In this document: one piece after another, positions 7,920 to 17,465 of the stretch
Layout: each line of letters starts with the position of its first letter
How positions within the stretch are numbered: position 1 is the stretch's first letter
Assembly (NCBI RefSeq): GCF_900582195.1
Contig: NZ_UTHA01000129.1
Location: 18,518-82,517 of the forward strand
Direction of reading: 5' to 3'
Source: Pseudomonas viridiflava
GTDB lineage: Bacteria; Pseudomonadota; Gammaproteobacteria; Pseudomonadales; Pseudomonadaceae
DNA length: 64,000 nt
Position numbers and translations under genes: made by a program
Notes under the pieces: generated by a model
The model's database searches: none
The model's input: only the letters and a program-made list of their open reading frames with translations
Told to the model about the DNA's origin: nothing

Positions 7920-8600
7920 ATGAAACTGTTGATCGTCGAAGACCAAGCGAAAACCGGCCAATACCTGCGCCAGGGCCTGACCGAGGCCGGGTTCAATACG
8001 GAACTGGTGGCCGACGGCAACAGCGGTCAGCAACTGGCGCTGAGCGGTGATTACGCGCTGCTGATCCTCGACGTGATGCTGCCGGGGCGCAGTGGCTGGC
8101 AGATTCTGCAAGCGGTGCGCAGCGCCGGGCTGGATACGCCGGTACTTTTTCTCACGGCCAAAGACGCCGTGGAAGACAGGGTTCATGGCCTCGAACTCGG
8201 TGCCGACGACTATCTGGTCAAGCCCTTCGCTTTCTCCGAACTGCTGGCGCGGGTGCGCAGCCTGTTGCGTCGCGGCAGCGCTGCACAACAGGAAACCAGT
8301 CTGCAGCTGGCCGACCTGCGTCTGGATCTGATCCGCCGCCGGGTTGAACGCAGCGGTCAGCGCATCGACCTGACCGCCAAGGAATTCGCGCTGCTGGAAA
8401 TGCTTCTGCGTCGTCAGGGCGAAGTGCTGCCTAAATCGCTGATCGCCTCGCAAGTCTGGGACATGAATTTCGACAGTGACACCAATGTCATCGAAGTGGC
8501 GATCCGGCGTTTACGCCTGAAGATCGACGACGAATTCCCCAATAAACTGATCCACACCGTGCGCGGCATGGGTTACGTGCTCGAAGAGCGTGGCGCCTGA
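7920..8600 (+). CDS. cinR: Copper-responsive response regulator CinR/CopR (OmpR family)
   Basis: A 226-residue regulator. The receiver domain has Glu7-Asp8 in the acidic pocket, phosphoacceptor Asp51 ([10 protein letters not shown]) and Lys in DDYLVKPF. The C-terminal winged helix ends with [14 protein letters not shown] and [13 protein letters not shown], typical of OmpR/CusR/CopR proteins. ATG 7920 gives the usual N-terminus MKLLIVED; the ribosome site is weak. The cinS start overlaps its stop (TGATG). By analogy with P. putida it would be activated by Cu or Ag and switch on cinA-queF. Confidence 0.92.
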   Translation: MKLLIVEDQAKTGQYLRQGLTEAGFNTELVADGNSGQQLALSGDYALLILDVMLPGRSGWQILQAVRSAGLDTPVLFLTAKDAVEDRVHGLELGADDYLVKPFAFSELLARVRSLLRRGSAAQQETSLQLADLRLDLIRRRVERSGQRIDLTAKEFALLEMLLRRQGEVLPKSLIASQVWDMNFDSDTNVIEVAIRRLRLKIDDEFPNKLIHTVRGMGYVLEERGA

Positions 8601-9946
8601 TGCGTCGTTTGTCCCTGAGTTCGCGCCTGGCCTTGTTGTTTGCCGCCTGCACCGCCGTGGTTTCACTGTTTGCCGGCGTGCTGTTCAACCGCGCCAGCGA
8701 GGCGCACTTCATCGAACTCGACCAACAACAACTGGACGGCAAGCTGATTGGCCTGCGGCGTGCCTTGCAGGATATTCAACCCGCACAGCGTGAGGCGCGG
8801 CTGGCGGATGAATTAAGCCGCCAGGCCGATCTGTCGCTGCGCATCACCGGCAGCGACGGCCAACGCTGGTACGACAGTTCGACGCAGACTCCCAAGGATC
8901 TGCCGTCACAACCCGGTCTGTCGACCTTGAGTCATGACGGCACGGATTACCGCGTGCTCAACGCCCCGCTCTACCCGGACAAACCCGACTCTGCGCAACT
9001 GACCTTGCTGCTGGACATCACCCATCACCAGCACTTCCTGCAACGCATGCAGCACCTGATCTGGCTGACCGTCGGCCTCTCGGCGCTGGCCACCGCTTTG
9101 CTCGGCGCTTGGGCCGCACGCAGCGGCTTGCGTCCGTTGCGGCGCATGAGCGCGGTCGCGCGTGGGATTTCCGCACAATCGCTGAATGCCCGACTGCCGG
9201 AAGCGCAAATGCCGCCCGAGTTAGCGGAAATGGCCCACAGCTTCAACGCCATGCTCGCACGCCTCGACGACTCGTTTCAGCGGCTCTCGGCGTTTTCCGC
9301 TGACATCGCCCACGAACTGCGCACGCCATTGTCGAATCTGCTGACCCACACTCAGGTCACCCTCACCCGCCCACGGCCGATCGAGGATTACCGCGAAGCG
9401 CTGCACAGCAACCTCGAAGAGCTGCAATGGATGGCACAACTGGTCAACGATATGTTGTATCTGGCCAAGGCTGACCACGGCTTGCTGATGCCCAAGCGCG
9501 AAGCGCTGGAACTGGCGGATGAGACCGATGTGCTGCTGGAGTTTTTTGCGCCGCTGGCGGAGGACGCCGGGGTCAAGCTGAGCCGTGAGGGCAATGCGCA
9601 GATCAAGGGTGATCGCAGTATGTTGCGCCGGGCCTTGTCGAATCTGCTGGATAACGCGCTGCGGTTTACCCCGGCTAAGGGCTATGTGAACTTGAGGATC
9701 GTTGATCAAGCGAGCGCTGTGCGTATTTCAGTCGAAAACAGTGGCGAGGGAGTTTCTGCGCAGTTGTTGCCACGCTTGTTTGACCGGTTTTATCGGGCAG
9801 ATCCGGCGCGACAGGAAGGTAGCAGTGAGCATGCGGGATTGGGGCTGGCGATTACTCAGTCGATCATCCGAGCCCATGGAGGGCAGATTCGTTGCGAATC
9901 AGAGGCGGGATGGACGCGGTTCGTGATTGAGTTGCCTCGAACCTGA
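8600..9946 (+). CDS. cinS: Copper-sensing histidine kinase CinS/CopS
   Basis: A 448-residue heavy-metal sensor kinase. Membrane segments are at about 10-30 and 153-172, with a periplasmic domain between. His36 just after the first segment, and the cluster His142, His143, His145 just before the second, lie where copper-sensing histidines were placed in P. putida CinS. A HAMP linker follows. The H-box is FSADIAHELRTPLSNLL with phosphoacceptor His238, and then N-box (NLLDNALRF) and glycine-rich boxes (GLGLAITQSI). It is co-translated with cinR. A large palindromic repeat occupies the space after the stop codon, where it may mark the 3' end of the transcript. Confidence 0.92.
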   Translation: MRRLSLSSRLALLFAACTAVVSLFAGVLFNRASEAHFIELDQQQLDGKLIGLRRALQDIQPAQREARLADELSRQADLSLRITGSDGQRWYDSSTQTPKDLPSQPGLSTLSHDGTDYRVLNAPLYPDKPDSAQLTLLLDITHHQHFLQRMQHLIWLTVGLSALATALLGAWAARSGLRPLRRMSAVARGISAQSLNARLPEAQMPPELAEMAHSFNAMLARLDDSFQRLSAFSADIAHELRTPLSNLLTHTQVTLTRPRPIEDYREALHSNLEELQWMAQLVNDMLYLAKADHGLLMPKREALELADETDVLLEFFAPLAEDAGVKLSREGNAQIKGDRSMLRRALSNLLDNALRFTPAKGYVNLRIVDQASAVRISVENSGEGVSAQLLPRLFDRFYRADPARQEGSSEHAGLGLAITQSIIRAHGGQIRCESEAGWTRFVIELPRT

Positions 9947-9948
9947 TC

Positions 9949-10051
9949 GTTCCCACGCTCTGCGTGGGAATGCAGCCCGGGACGCTCCGCGTCCCTTCCA
10001 GAGCCGAACGCGGAGCGTCCGTTGAGGCATTCCCACGCAGAGCGTGGGAAC
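9949..10051. repeat. Composite palindromic repeat between cinS and lolE
   Basis: 103 bp with two long inverted arms (9949-9973 and 10027-10051). Each arm is itself a palindrome built on TTCCCACGC/GCGTGGGAA. Between the arms lies a second inverted pair based on GGACGCTCCGCGT. This nested architecture is a recurrent intergenic repeat of pseudomonads, distinct in sequence from the REP doublets elsewhere in this window. It sits between convergent genes and could act as a transcription end or an RNA structure. Confidence 0.85.
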
Positions 10052-10065
10052 GAGCATGGAATCGC

Positions 10066-11310
10066 TTACGAATATCTCAGCGCATGAGCCGGCTCGATCT
10101 TCGCCGCTCGCCAGGCCGGATACACCGTCGCCAGAAAGCTCAGAATAAAGCCTGCCGAGCAAATCAACAGCACATCCCCACCCTGCAATTCCGACGGCAA
10201 ATTGCTGACGAAATACACATCAGAACTGAAGATGTGCTGCCCGCTGACTCGCTCGATCCAGCCCACGATCTGACTGACATTCAGCGCGGCGATCACGCCC
10301 AACACGCCGCCAATGATCGTACCGACAATCCCGATCACCGTGCCCTGCACCATGAAGATCGCCATGATCTGCCGTGGCGTGGCGCCGATGGTGCGCAGGA
10401 TCGCGATGTCCGCGCCCTTGTCGTTCACCACCATGATCAGGGTCGCGATGATGTTGAACGCCGCCACCGCGACGATCATCAGCAACAGCAGGCCGATCAT
10501 GGTTTTTTCCATTTTCATCGCGCTGAACAGGCTGCCCTGAGTGTGGGTCCAGTCATCAGCCTTGAACTCGGCGCCCAACCCGGCAGCGATGTCCGAGGAG
10601 ACTTTCGGCGCCGCGTACAGGTCTTTCACCGCCAGACGCACGCTCTGTACCTGATTCGGTTCCCAGTGCTGCATGGTCGCGGCGTCAGCCACATGGATAA
10701 GGCCCATCGAGCCATCCAGTTCAGCGCCAACCTTGAACACGCCAACAACGTTCAAACGCTGCATGCGCGGGGTGATGCCACCCGGCGCAGTGCTGACTTC
10801 CGGGACGATCAGGGTGATCTTGTCGCCGACATTGAGGCGGAAACGTCGCGCGGTGATTTCACCAATCACCACGCCGAATTCGCCCGGTTTCAACGCATCG
10901 AGACGGCCCTGCACAATGTGCTGGGCAACGATGGAAACCTTGCCTTCCTGTGCCGGATCGACGCCGCTGATCTGGATCGGCTGCATCAAGCCCTTGTAAG
11001 AGAGCATGCCTTCCATCTCAGTGAACGGCACGGCGGCAGTCACCTCAGCATTTTTCATCGCGGCGGCGGCAACCGGCTGCCAGTCATCGATCGGCTTGAC
11101 GCCAACGATGGTCGCGTGCGGCACCATGCCGAGGATGCGCGAGCTCATTTCGCGCTGGAAGCCGTTCATCACCGACAACACCACGATCATCGCCAGCACG
11201 CCGAGGGCGAGGCCGATCATCGAGGTCATCGAAATGAACGAAACAAAGCGATTGCGGCGCTTGGCGCGGGTATAGCGCGTGCCGATAAAGATCGATAACG
11301 GTCTGAACAT
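10066..11310 (-). CDS. lolE: Lipoprotein-releasing ABC transporter membrane subunit LolE/LolC
   Basis: Inner-membrane subunit of LolCDE, which releases lipoproteins to the LolA carrier. The 414 residues have the family layout: an N-terminal membrane helix after [19 protein letters not shown], a large periplasmic domain (about 50-270) and three C-terminal helices with the FtsX-like GADIAILRTIGATPRQIM segment that contacts the ATPase. It is the third gene of the operon and very similar to the first, so the C/E names are by position. I used ATG 11310 because it aligns with the paralogue; the frame continues upstream into the intergenic region. Confidence 0.93.
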   Translation of the reverse strand: MFRPLSIFIGTRYTRAKRRNRFVSFISMTSMIGLALGVLAMIVVLSVMNGFQREMSSRILGMVPHATIVGVKPIDDWQPVAAAAMKNAEVTAAVPFTEMEGMLSYKGLMQPIQISGVDPAQEGKVSIVAQHIVQGRLDALKPGEFGVVIGEITARRFRLNVGDKITLIVPEVSTAPGGITPRMQRLNVVGVFKVGAELDGSMGLIHVADAATMQHWEPNQVQSVRLAVKDLYAAPKVSSDIAAGLGAEFKADDWTHTQGSLFSAMKMEKTMIGLLLLMIVAVAAFNIIATLIMVVNDKGADIAILRTIGATPRQIMAIFMVQGTVIGIVGTIIGGVLGVIAALNVSQIVGWIERVSGQHIFSSDVYFVSNLPSELQGGDVLLICSAGFILSFLATVYPAWRAAKIEPAHALRYS

Positions 11311-11373
11311 TCGCTGGGGCACCGTATAAAAATAAAAGACCCGACGCCTTTGCAGGCGCCGGGTTTCAGCCAA

Positions 11374-12072
11374 TCAGATAGGCGTCAGGCAACCTTCTTG
11401 CAGGTGCAGTACGCGATCCATCTGGCGAGCCAGGTTCATGTCGTGGGTCACCACCAGGAACGCCGTGCGCATGGAGGTGCTGAGTTCCAGCATCAAATCC
11501 TGAATGCCTTGCGCGGTGTGGGAGTCGAGGTTGCCAGTCGGCTCATCGAGCATCACCAGACCCGGCTTGTTCACCAGGGCACGGGCGATGGCCACACGTT
11601 GACGCTCACCACCGGACAGTTCCGCCGGTTTGTGCTCCAGACGATGGCCGAGGCCGACGCGCTCCAACAGTGCCGTGGCGCGCTGACGGGCTTCCGGGAT
11701 CGGCGTCTTGCCGATCAACAGCGGCATGCAGACGTTTTCCAGCGCAGTGAATTCCGGCAGCAAGTGGTGGAACTGGTAAACGAAACCGAGCGCACGGTTA
11801 CGCAGCAGGCCGCGCTTCTTCTCGCTCAGCGCCGACAGCTCTTCGCCGTCGAGCCAGACGCTGCCCTTGGTTGGCGTGTCCAGACCACCGAGCAGGTTAA
11901 GCAAAGTACTTTTGCCCGAACCCGAGGTACCGACGATCGCAACACGCTCGCCCGGGTGCAACTCCAGTTGCAGGCCGGCCAGTACTTCTACCGATTCCGG
12001 GCCCTCCTCGTAGGATTTGCCCAGGTTGCGGCAGCTCAGGATTGCTTGTTCACTCATGCCCGACTCACTCAT
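11374..12072 (-). CDS. lolD: Lipoprotein-releasing ABC transporter ATPase LolD
   Basis: ATPase of LolCDE. It has Walker [13 protein letters not shown], the LolD/MacB-type signature [15 protein letters not shown], Walker [13 protein letters not shown] and the H-loop VVTHD. Two starts are possible: ATG 12072, with GGAGG nine bases upstream and an 8-bp overlap with lolC, and ATG 12057 (MSEQAILSC), which gives the classical 227-residue form but has a poor ribosome site. I chose the first on the ribosome site. It lies between the two membrane-subunit genes, lolC-lolD-lolE. Confidence 0.93.
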   Translation of the reverse strand: MSESGMSEQAILSCRNLGKSYEEGPESVEVLAGLQLELHPGERVAIVGTSGSGKSTLLNLLGGLDTPTKGSVWLDGEELSALSEKKRGLLRNRALGFVYQFHHLLPEFTALENVCMPLLIGKTPIPEARQRATALLERVGLGHRLEHKPAELSGGERQRVAIARALVNKPGLVMLDEPTGNLDSHTAQGIQDLMLELSTSMRTAFLVVTHDMNLARQMDRVLHLQEGCLTPI

Positions 12073-13315
12073 AACGTAGCGCCTCCGCCGGCTGGGTGCG
12101 CGCAGCACGCCAGGCGGGATACAGGGTGGCGAGAAAACTCAGGACCAACGCAGCGGCGCAGACCATGACGACATCCTGGCTCTGCACCTGCGACGGAAGA
12201 TAATCAATGAAATACACGTCAGCATTAAGGAATTTGTGGCCGATCAGGCCTTCCAGTGCCGAGATCGCCGCGCTGACATTAAGCGCCGCGAAAATGCCGA
12301 CCACCGCGCCAATCGCCGTGCCGACCACACCGATCACCGTGCCCTGCACCATGAACGTGCGCATGATCGTGCCCGGCGTCGCACCCAAGGTGCGCAGAAT
12401 GGCGATGTCGCCCTTCTTGTCGTTGACCACCATCACCAGCGTGGAAATGATGTTGAACGCAGCCACGGCAACGATCAGCAACAACAGCAGGCCGATCATG
12501 GCTTTTTCCATGCGGATCGCCTGATACAGATTGCCGTGGGTACGGGTCCAGTCGCGGGCGTAGTAATGGTCTTCGCCAAGCTGCTGAGCGATGTTCCACG
12601 CCACACGCGGTGCCTGGAACAGGTCGTCGAACTTAAGGCGAATGCCTTGCACCTGATCCGGTTTCCAGCGGTGCATCTTCGCCAGATCCTGCAGGTTGGT
12701 CACACCCAGATAGCCGTCGAGTTCACCGGCGCCGACATGGAAAATGCCGACCACGGTGAAGCGCTTCATGCGCGGGAACATCCCGGCCGGGGTCACGCTG
12801 ACCTCAGGCGCGACGAAGGTGACTTTGTCACCGATGCCCACGCCCAGCTTGGTCGCGGCCTTGTCACCGATGACGATGCCGAAGCTGCCCGGCGTCAAAT
12901 CGTCGAGTTTGCCCTGCTTCATGAAGTTGTCGATGATCGACACGTTGCGCTCGAGCGCAGGGTCGATGGCATTGAGCAACACCTTGGACACCTGACCGTT
13001 ATTGGTCAGCAGGCCCTGCATCTGGGTAAACGGCGCTACCGCCGTCACCTGCGGGTTCTGTTTGACCTGGGTCGCCAGGCTTTGCCAATCGTTGATCGGC
13101 TCAGTGGATTCAATGGTCGCGTGGGGCACCATGCCCAGCACGCGGGTGCGCATCTCATGATCGAAGCCATTCATCACCGACAGCACGACGATCATCACGA
13201 CCACGCCAAGGGCGAGCCCGATCATCGAAGTCAGGGAAATGAATGACACAAAATGATTGCGACGCTTTGCACGGGTATAACGCGTGCCGATAAATACGAA
13301 GAGAGGTCTGAACAT
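12065..13315 (-). CDS. lolC: Lipoprotein-releasing ABC transporter membrane subunit LolC
   Basis: First gene of lolCDE, 416 residues. It has the same plan as the downstream lolE product, including a near-identical N-terminus ([19 protein letters not shown]), a periplasmic domain and three C-terminal membrane helices with [17 protein letters not shown]. LolC is the subunit that recruits LolA through a hook in the periplasmic domain; I cannot tell the hook apart by eye, so the name rests on operon order. ATG 13315 is followed immediately by the first helix region. Head-to-head with a PilZ-domain gene, 94 bp apart. Confidence 0.93.
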   Translation of the reverse strand: MFRPLFVFIGTRYTRAKRRNHFVSFISLTSMIGLALGVVVMIVVLSVMNGFDHEMRTRVLGMVPHATIESTEPINDWQSLATQVKQNPQVTAVAPFTQMQGLLTNNGQVSKVLLNAIDPALERNVSIIDNFMKQGKLDDLTPGSFGIVIGDKAATKLGVGIGDKVTFVAPEVSVTPAGMFPRMKRFTVVGIFHVGAGELDGYLGVTNLQDLAKMHRWKPDQVQGIRLKFDDLFQAPRVAWNIAQQLGEDHYYARDWTRTHGNLYQAIRMEKAMIGLLLLLIVAVAAFNIISTLVMVVNDKKGDIAILRTLGATPGTIMRTFMVQGTVIGVVGTAIGAVVGIFAALNVSAAISALEGLIGHKFLNADVYFIDYLPSQVQSQDVVMVCAAALVLSFLATLYPAWRAARTQPAEALRYE

Positions 13316-13409
13316 GTCGGGGCTTGTTCGGAGGGAAAAGGAACGTCCTTGTGGCGGGGGTCGATAACCAGCTTTACACTCAGACCACCGCCGCTACCAT
13401 GGGTTCGCC

Positions 13410-13991
13410 ATGTCGACATTAGATGAAGAAGATCGCCGCGAATACTACCGTATCGAGGACACGATCGCACTGGAAATTCGGCCCCTGTCCGCTCCCGAAG
13501 CCGCAGGCCAGGAAGTGTTGCAGGATGCTTCGCCACTGTTCAACCTGCTCAGCGAACTGCACCTGAGCGAATTCGAGTCGCAACACCTGTTGCGCCAGAT
13601 CAGCGAACGCGATCGGGCCATTGCCGCATTCCTGAAATCGCAGAACAAACGCATCGACCTGCTCAGCCAAGTGGTCGCCCTGACCGTGCTCGGCCATATC
13701 GGCGAGCCGCAACCGGTGATCATCTCCGAAGGCGGGATCGACTTTCAGCACCCGACGCCGATAGCCGCCGGTGCGCACCTGTCGGTAAAACTGGTGTTGA
13801 TGCCCCAGGCGCTGGGCCTGCTGCTGCGCGCCCGCGTCACCCATTGCGACCGCAAGGGCGAGGGTTATGACGTCGGCACCGAGTTCGAACATTTGACCGA
13901 TGCCCAGCGCCAGTTGCTCGCCCGCTATATCTTGCAGAAGCAGGCTCAGGAACGACGTCTGGCCCGCGAACAGAACGAATCTGGCATTTAA
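13410..13991 (+). CDS. PilZ-domain protein with incomplete c-di-GMP signature
   Basis: A 193-residue cytoplasmic protein. The N-terminus has REYYR, which fits RxxxR. The second half of the c-di-GMP motif (D/N-x-S-x-x-G) appears as IISEGGIDF, where the first acidic/Asn position is Ile. Residues 50-90 form a helical insert (LLSELHLSEFESQHLLRQIS) between the two parts. It may bind c-di-GMP weakly or work as a protein-protein module. It has the same neighbours, lolC upstream and a glycerophosphodiesterase 14 bp downstream, as a homologue in P. aeruginosa. ATG 13410. Confidence 0.82.
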   Translation: MSTLDEEDRREYYRIEDTIALEIRPLSAPEAAGQEVLQDASPLFNLLSELHLSEFESQHLLRQISERDRAIAAFLKSQNKRIDLLSQVVALTVLGHIGEPQPVIISEGGIDFQHPTPIAAGAHLSVKLVLMPQALGLLLRARVTHCDRKGEGYDVGTEFEHLTDAQRQLLARYILQKQAQERRLAREQNESGI

Positions 13992-14005
13992 CTTAAGGAA
14001 GCACC

Positions 14006-14728
14006 GTGACCCTCATCTACGGCCACCGCGGCGCCAAGGGCGAAGCACCGGAAAACACCCTGAGTAGTTTTCAGGAATGTCTCAAGCACGGCGTGCGCCG
14101 CTGCGAACTCGATTTGCACCTGTCCAAGGACGGCGAGTTGATGGTCATCCACGACCCGACTCTCAAACGCACCACGGAACGGCGCGGCAAGGTCGTCGAG
14201 CATACCGCCGCCGAGCTGGTGACCTACGACGCGCGCAAGGGTGGTCCTGGCTGGATCAAGCCGTGCCCGATTCCGACCCTGGAAGAGTTGTTCGAGAAGT
14301 GTGATTTCGAGCACTGGCAACTGGAAGTCAAAAGCGCTTCGCGTACTCGCGCCGCAACCACCGTGCTGGCGATTCGCGAAATGGCTCAGCGCCATGGTTT
14401 GCTCGACAAGGTGACAATCACCTCGAGTTCGCGGGAAGTGTTGAAAGCGGCGCTGGATCTGGTGCCGGACGTGTCGCGCGGGCTGGTCGCCGAATACGCC
14501 TGGCTCGACCCGTTGAAGGTCGCGGCCAGCTATGGCTGTGAGATTCTCGCGCTGAACTGGACGCTGTGTACGCCGGAACGCCTGCAGAAGGCGCAGCGTC
14601 AGGGGCTGCATGTGTCAGTGTGGACCGTCAACGAGCCTGCGCTGATGCGCAGACTCGCCGACTTCGGCGTTGACAGCCTGATTACAGACTTTCCCGGTTT
14701 GGCCACTGCCACCCTCGAGAATTGCTGA
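14006..14728 (+). CDS. ugpQ: Cytoplasmic glycerophosphodiester phosphodiesterase
   Basis: Hydrolyses deacylated phospholipids to glycerol 3-phosphate and an alcohol. The 240-residue single domain has the family signatures GHRGAKGEAPENTLSSF and CELDLHLSKDGELMVIHD (the catalytic His and metal-binding Glu/Asp residues), and the closing VSVWTVNEPALMRRL and DSLITDFP. It has no signal peptide, so it is a UgpQ-type cytoplasmic enzyme and not periplasmic GlpQ. The start is GTG 14006, with AAGGAAG ten bases upstream, 14 bp after the PilZ gene; the two probably share a transcript. Confidence 0.92.
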   Translation: MTLIYGHRGAKGEAPENTLSSFQECLKHGVRRCELDLHLSKDGELMVIHDPTLKRTTERRGKVVEHTAAELVTYDARKGGPGWIKPCPIPTLEELFEKCDFEHWQLEVKSASRTRAATTVLAIREMAQRHGLLDKVTITSSSREVLKAALDLVPDVSRGLVAEYAWLDPLKVAASYGCEILALNWTLCTPERLQKAQRQGLHVSVWTVNEPALMRRLADFGVDSLITDFPGLATATLENC

Positions 14729-14770
14729 AATCGGTCTCCCCGGCCGGCTCAGGCCACCGGCCGGAGCCCG

Positions 14771-16165
14771 TCAAAAAAGCCGGTTGAGGCCGTCGTACGC
14801 CGCTACCCGATAGGCTTCTGCCATGGTCGGGTAGTTGAACGTGGTATTGACGAAGTACTTCAGGGTGTTCAGCTCGCCCGGCTGGCTCATGATCGCCTGA
14901 CCGATGTGGACGATCTCCGACGCCTGATAACCGAAGCAGTGAACGCCCAGCACTTCCAGGGTTTCACGGTGGAACAGGATCTTCAGCATGCCTTGCGGCT
15001 CGCCGGCGATCTGCGCACGCGCCATGCTCTTGAAGAACGCCTTGCCGACTTCGTACGGCACTTTGGCCTGGGTCAGCTCCTGCTCGTTCTTGCCGATCGA
15101 GCTGATCTCCGGAATGGTGTAGATGCCGGTCGGCACGTCATTCACAAAGCGCCAGCTACCGTTATCAACGATGCTGCCAGCGGCCGAACGACCCTGGTCG
15201 TGGGCGGCACTGGCCAGGCTCGGCCAGCCGATCACGTCACCGGCACCGTAGATGTTCTCGACGCAGGTGCGATAGTTCTGGTCGACTTCGATCTGGCCAC
15301 GGCTGTTGACCTTGACCCCGATATTTTCCAGACCCAGCGTGTCGGTGTTGCCGGTACGGCCGTTGCACCAGAGCAAGGCGTCGGCCTTGATCTTCTTGCC
15401 GGACTTGAGGTGCAGGATCACACCGTTGTCGACACCTTCGACGCGGTCGTACTCTTCGTTGTGACGCACGGTGATGTTGTTGTTGCTGAAGTGGTAACTC
15501 AACGCCTGGGAGATTTCCGAGTCGAGGAAGCTCAGCAACTGGCCACGGTTGTCGACCAGTTCAACCAGCACACCCAGACCACTGAAGATCGACGCGTATT
15601 CGCAACCGATCACGCCGGCGCCGTAAACGATCAGCTTGCGAGGGGTGTGGCCGAGGCTGAGGATGGTGTCGCTATCGTAGATACGCGGGTGATGAAAATC
15701 GATGTCCGCCGGACGATACGGGCGCGAACCGGTAGCGATGATGATGTGCTTGGCCACCAGTTTTTCGACTACACCGTTGCCGCATACCACTTCGATGGTT
15801 TGCTCGTCGGCGAAGCTGCCGGTACCGAAGAACACGTCGACGCGGTTACGGGCGTAGTAACCGGTGCGCGAAGCGACTTGTTTGGAAATAACCTTTTCGG
15901 CGCTTTTCAACACGTCCGGGAAGGAGAACCAGCGTGGCTCGCCGATCGCCCGGAACATCGGGTTGGTGTTGAACTGCATGATCTGCCGCACCGAGTGACG
16001 CAGTGCCTTGGACGGGATGGTGCCGAGGTGGGTGCAGTTGCCGCCGACCTGGCGACGGCTGTCGACCATCGCGACCTTGCGCCCTGCTTTGGCGGCGTTC
16101 ATTGCCGCGCCTTCTCCCGCCGGGCCGGAACCCAGCACCACCACGTCGTAGTTGTAGACAGCCAT
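14771..16165 (-). CDS. sthA: Soluble pyridine nucleotide transhydrogenase
   Basis: FAD enzyme that passes reducing power between NADPH and NAD+. The 464 residues match the family. The FAD-binding [15 protein letters not shown] is at the N-terminus. The segment [15 protein letters not shown] shows Cys44 but Thr49 in place of the second Cys of the redox disulfide, which is the hallmark separating SthA from lipoamide dehydrogenase and glutathione reductase. An NAD(P)-binding [13 protein letters not shown] and an FAD-binding YGAGDVIG motif follow. It ends 42 bp from the convergent ugpQ gene. The 197 bp upstream (to apbE) hold its promoter region and no gene that I can see. Confidence 0.97.
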   Translation of the reverse strand: MAVYNYDVVVLGSGPAGEGAAMNAAKAGRKVAMVDSRRQVGGNCTHLGTIPSKALRHSVRQIMQFNTNPMFRAIGEPRWFSFPDVLKSAEKVISKQVASRTGYYARNRVDVFFGTGSFADEQTIEVVCGNGVVEKLVAKHIIIATGSRPYRPADIDFHHPRIYDSDTILSLGHTPRKLIVYGAGVIGCEYASIFSGLGVLVELVDNRGQLLSFLDSEISQALSYHFSNNNITVRHNEEYDRVEGVDNGVILHLKSGKKIKADALLWCNGRTGNTDTLGLENIGVKVNSRGQIEVDQNYRTCVENIYGAGDVIGWPSLASAAHDQGRSAAGSIVDNGSWRFVNDVPTGIYTIPEISSIGKNEQELTQAKVPYEVGKAFFKSMARAQIAGEPQGMLKILFHRETLEVLGVHCFGYQASEIVHIGQAIMSQPGELNTLKYFVNTTFNYPTMAEAYRVAAYDGLNRLF

Positions 16166-16362
16166 GCGTACTCCTCAGAACAGGCCGCGGTGCCAGCAGC
16201 ACCGGCGGCTAAATCACGCCGAACGGCGGCGCGAAGGAACAATTGGGGGTCAATCAAGAACCCGGACACAGTCTATAGAAGCGTCAACGCCGCGCACATT
16301 AACCCTTGGTCGCGTCGTAGGCTACTTTTGCCTGCACTACAACGCCAGCTTTCGTATTGCTC

Positions 16363-17379
16363 TCAGTCAGTTTTTGCGCCACTGAGGCGCTCGAACGCCT
16401 GACTGGTGCGGATGACAAAACCTGTATCGGCACGAATCACAAAGAATGCACCAATGTCGTATTTTTCGGCATAGTCCCAACCCCTTTCCGGGCCGAGAAT
16501 CAGCAACAGCGTCGATAGTCCATCGGCCATCAACGCTGAAGGATGAATCACCGTGACGGACGCCAGATCGTGTAGGACGGGTGCACCGGTGCGGGCATCG
16601 AAGGTGTGGGAATAGCGCCGGCCGTCCTGCAGGAAATAGTTGCGGTAGTCGCCGGAGGTGGAAACGCCGTAGCCGTCGACACTGATGATGCGCTCGGCGA
16701 CTTGCTGATCGTCACGGGGCTCTTCCAAAGCGATGCGCCAGGGCGAGCCGTCGAGTTTTTTGCCTTTGGCCTTTAATTCCCCCGTGGCTTCAGCGAGGTA
16801 ATCGTGAATACCCAGCGCGTCGAGCCTGGCCGCGATAGCATCGACGGCATAACCGGCAGCAATGCTGTTGAAATCGACTTCGACGGCGGCGTCTTTGCAC
16901 AACTGATCGCCATTGATATGCAGATGCTGGTGGCCAACCCGTTGCATTATTTCAGCCAGCGCAGCGGCATCAGGGACTTTCTCTTCACGACCTTGCGGAC
17001 CGAAACCCCAGAGATTCATCAGCGGTTCGACGGTCAGGTCGTAGGAACCTTCGCTTTGTACTGACAGTTGTTCACCGATGCGGATCAATTCGAGCACCGA
17101 TGAGGGCATCTTCTGACAGCTATCGGCGGGCAAAGCGTTGAAGCGTTCAATGTCTGAATCATTGCGATAGGTGGACAGCTGCCGGTCGACTTCGGCGAGG
17201 ATGCCTTCCACTTCGCTGCGAACTTGCGACGAGTCGGGATCACCCACATGCCGTAAGTACTTGATCGAATACGTGCTGCCCATGGTGGGACCACCGAAAC
17301 TTTCCAGTGAATCGCCATTGCCGCAGCCGGCTAAAAGGCCAGCCAGCATCACGACCCCACGCCATCGTCCAGTGAACAA
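16363..17379 (-). CDS. apbE: FAD:protein FMN transferase ApbE (lipoprotein)
   Basis: Attaches FMN covalently to Thr of target flavoproteins such as NqrB, NqrC and RnfG. Residues 1-19 form a lipoprotein signal ending in the lipobox LAGC. GGPTMGSTYSIKY, DFNSIAAGYAVDAIA (binding FAD and the flavin-transfer site) and HTFDARTGAP follow in the usual order. The start appears to be TTG 17379, preceded by AGGGAGA at good distance; ATG 17349 is the alternative but would remove the positively charged n-region. In P. aeruginosa, as I remember it, the homologue precedes the nqr operon; here the next gene is an MFS carrier and no nqr genes are present. Confidence 0.93.
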   Translation of the reverse strand: MFTGRWRGVVMLAGLLAGCGNGDSLESFGGPTMGSTYSIKYLRHVGDPDSSQVRSEVEGILAEVDRQLSTYRNDSDIERFNALPADSCQKMPSSVLELIRIGEQLSVQSEGSYDLTVEPLMNLWGFGPQGREEKVPDAAALAEIMQRVGHQHLHINGDQLCKDAAVEVDFNSIAAGYAVDAIAARLDALGIHDYLAEATGELKAKGKKLDGSPWRIALEEPRDDQQVAERIISVDGYGVSTSGDYRNYFLQDGRRYSHTFDARTGAPVLHDLASVTVIHPSALMADGLSTLLLILGPERGWDYAEKYDIGAFFVIRADTGFVIRTSQAFERLSGAKTD

Positions 17380-17465
17380 TTATTCATCTCCCTGCAAAAC
17401 CGCGACGGCCATTATGGGACACGAGCGAAACGCTTTCTTACAAGATTTAAAGTGAGTATTCAGAA

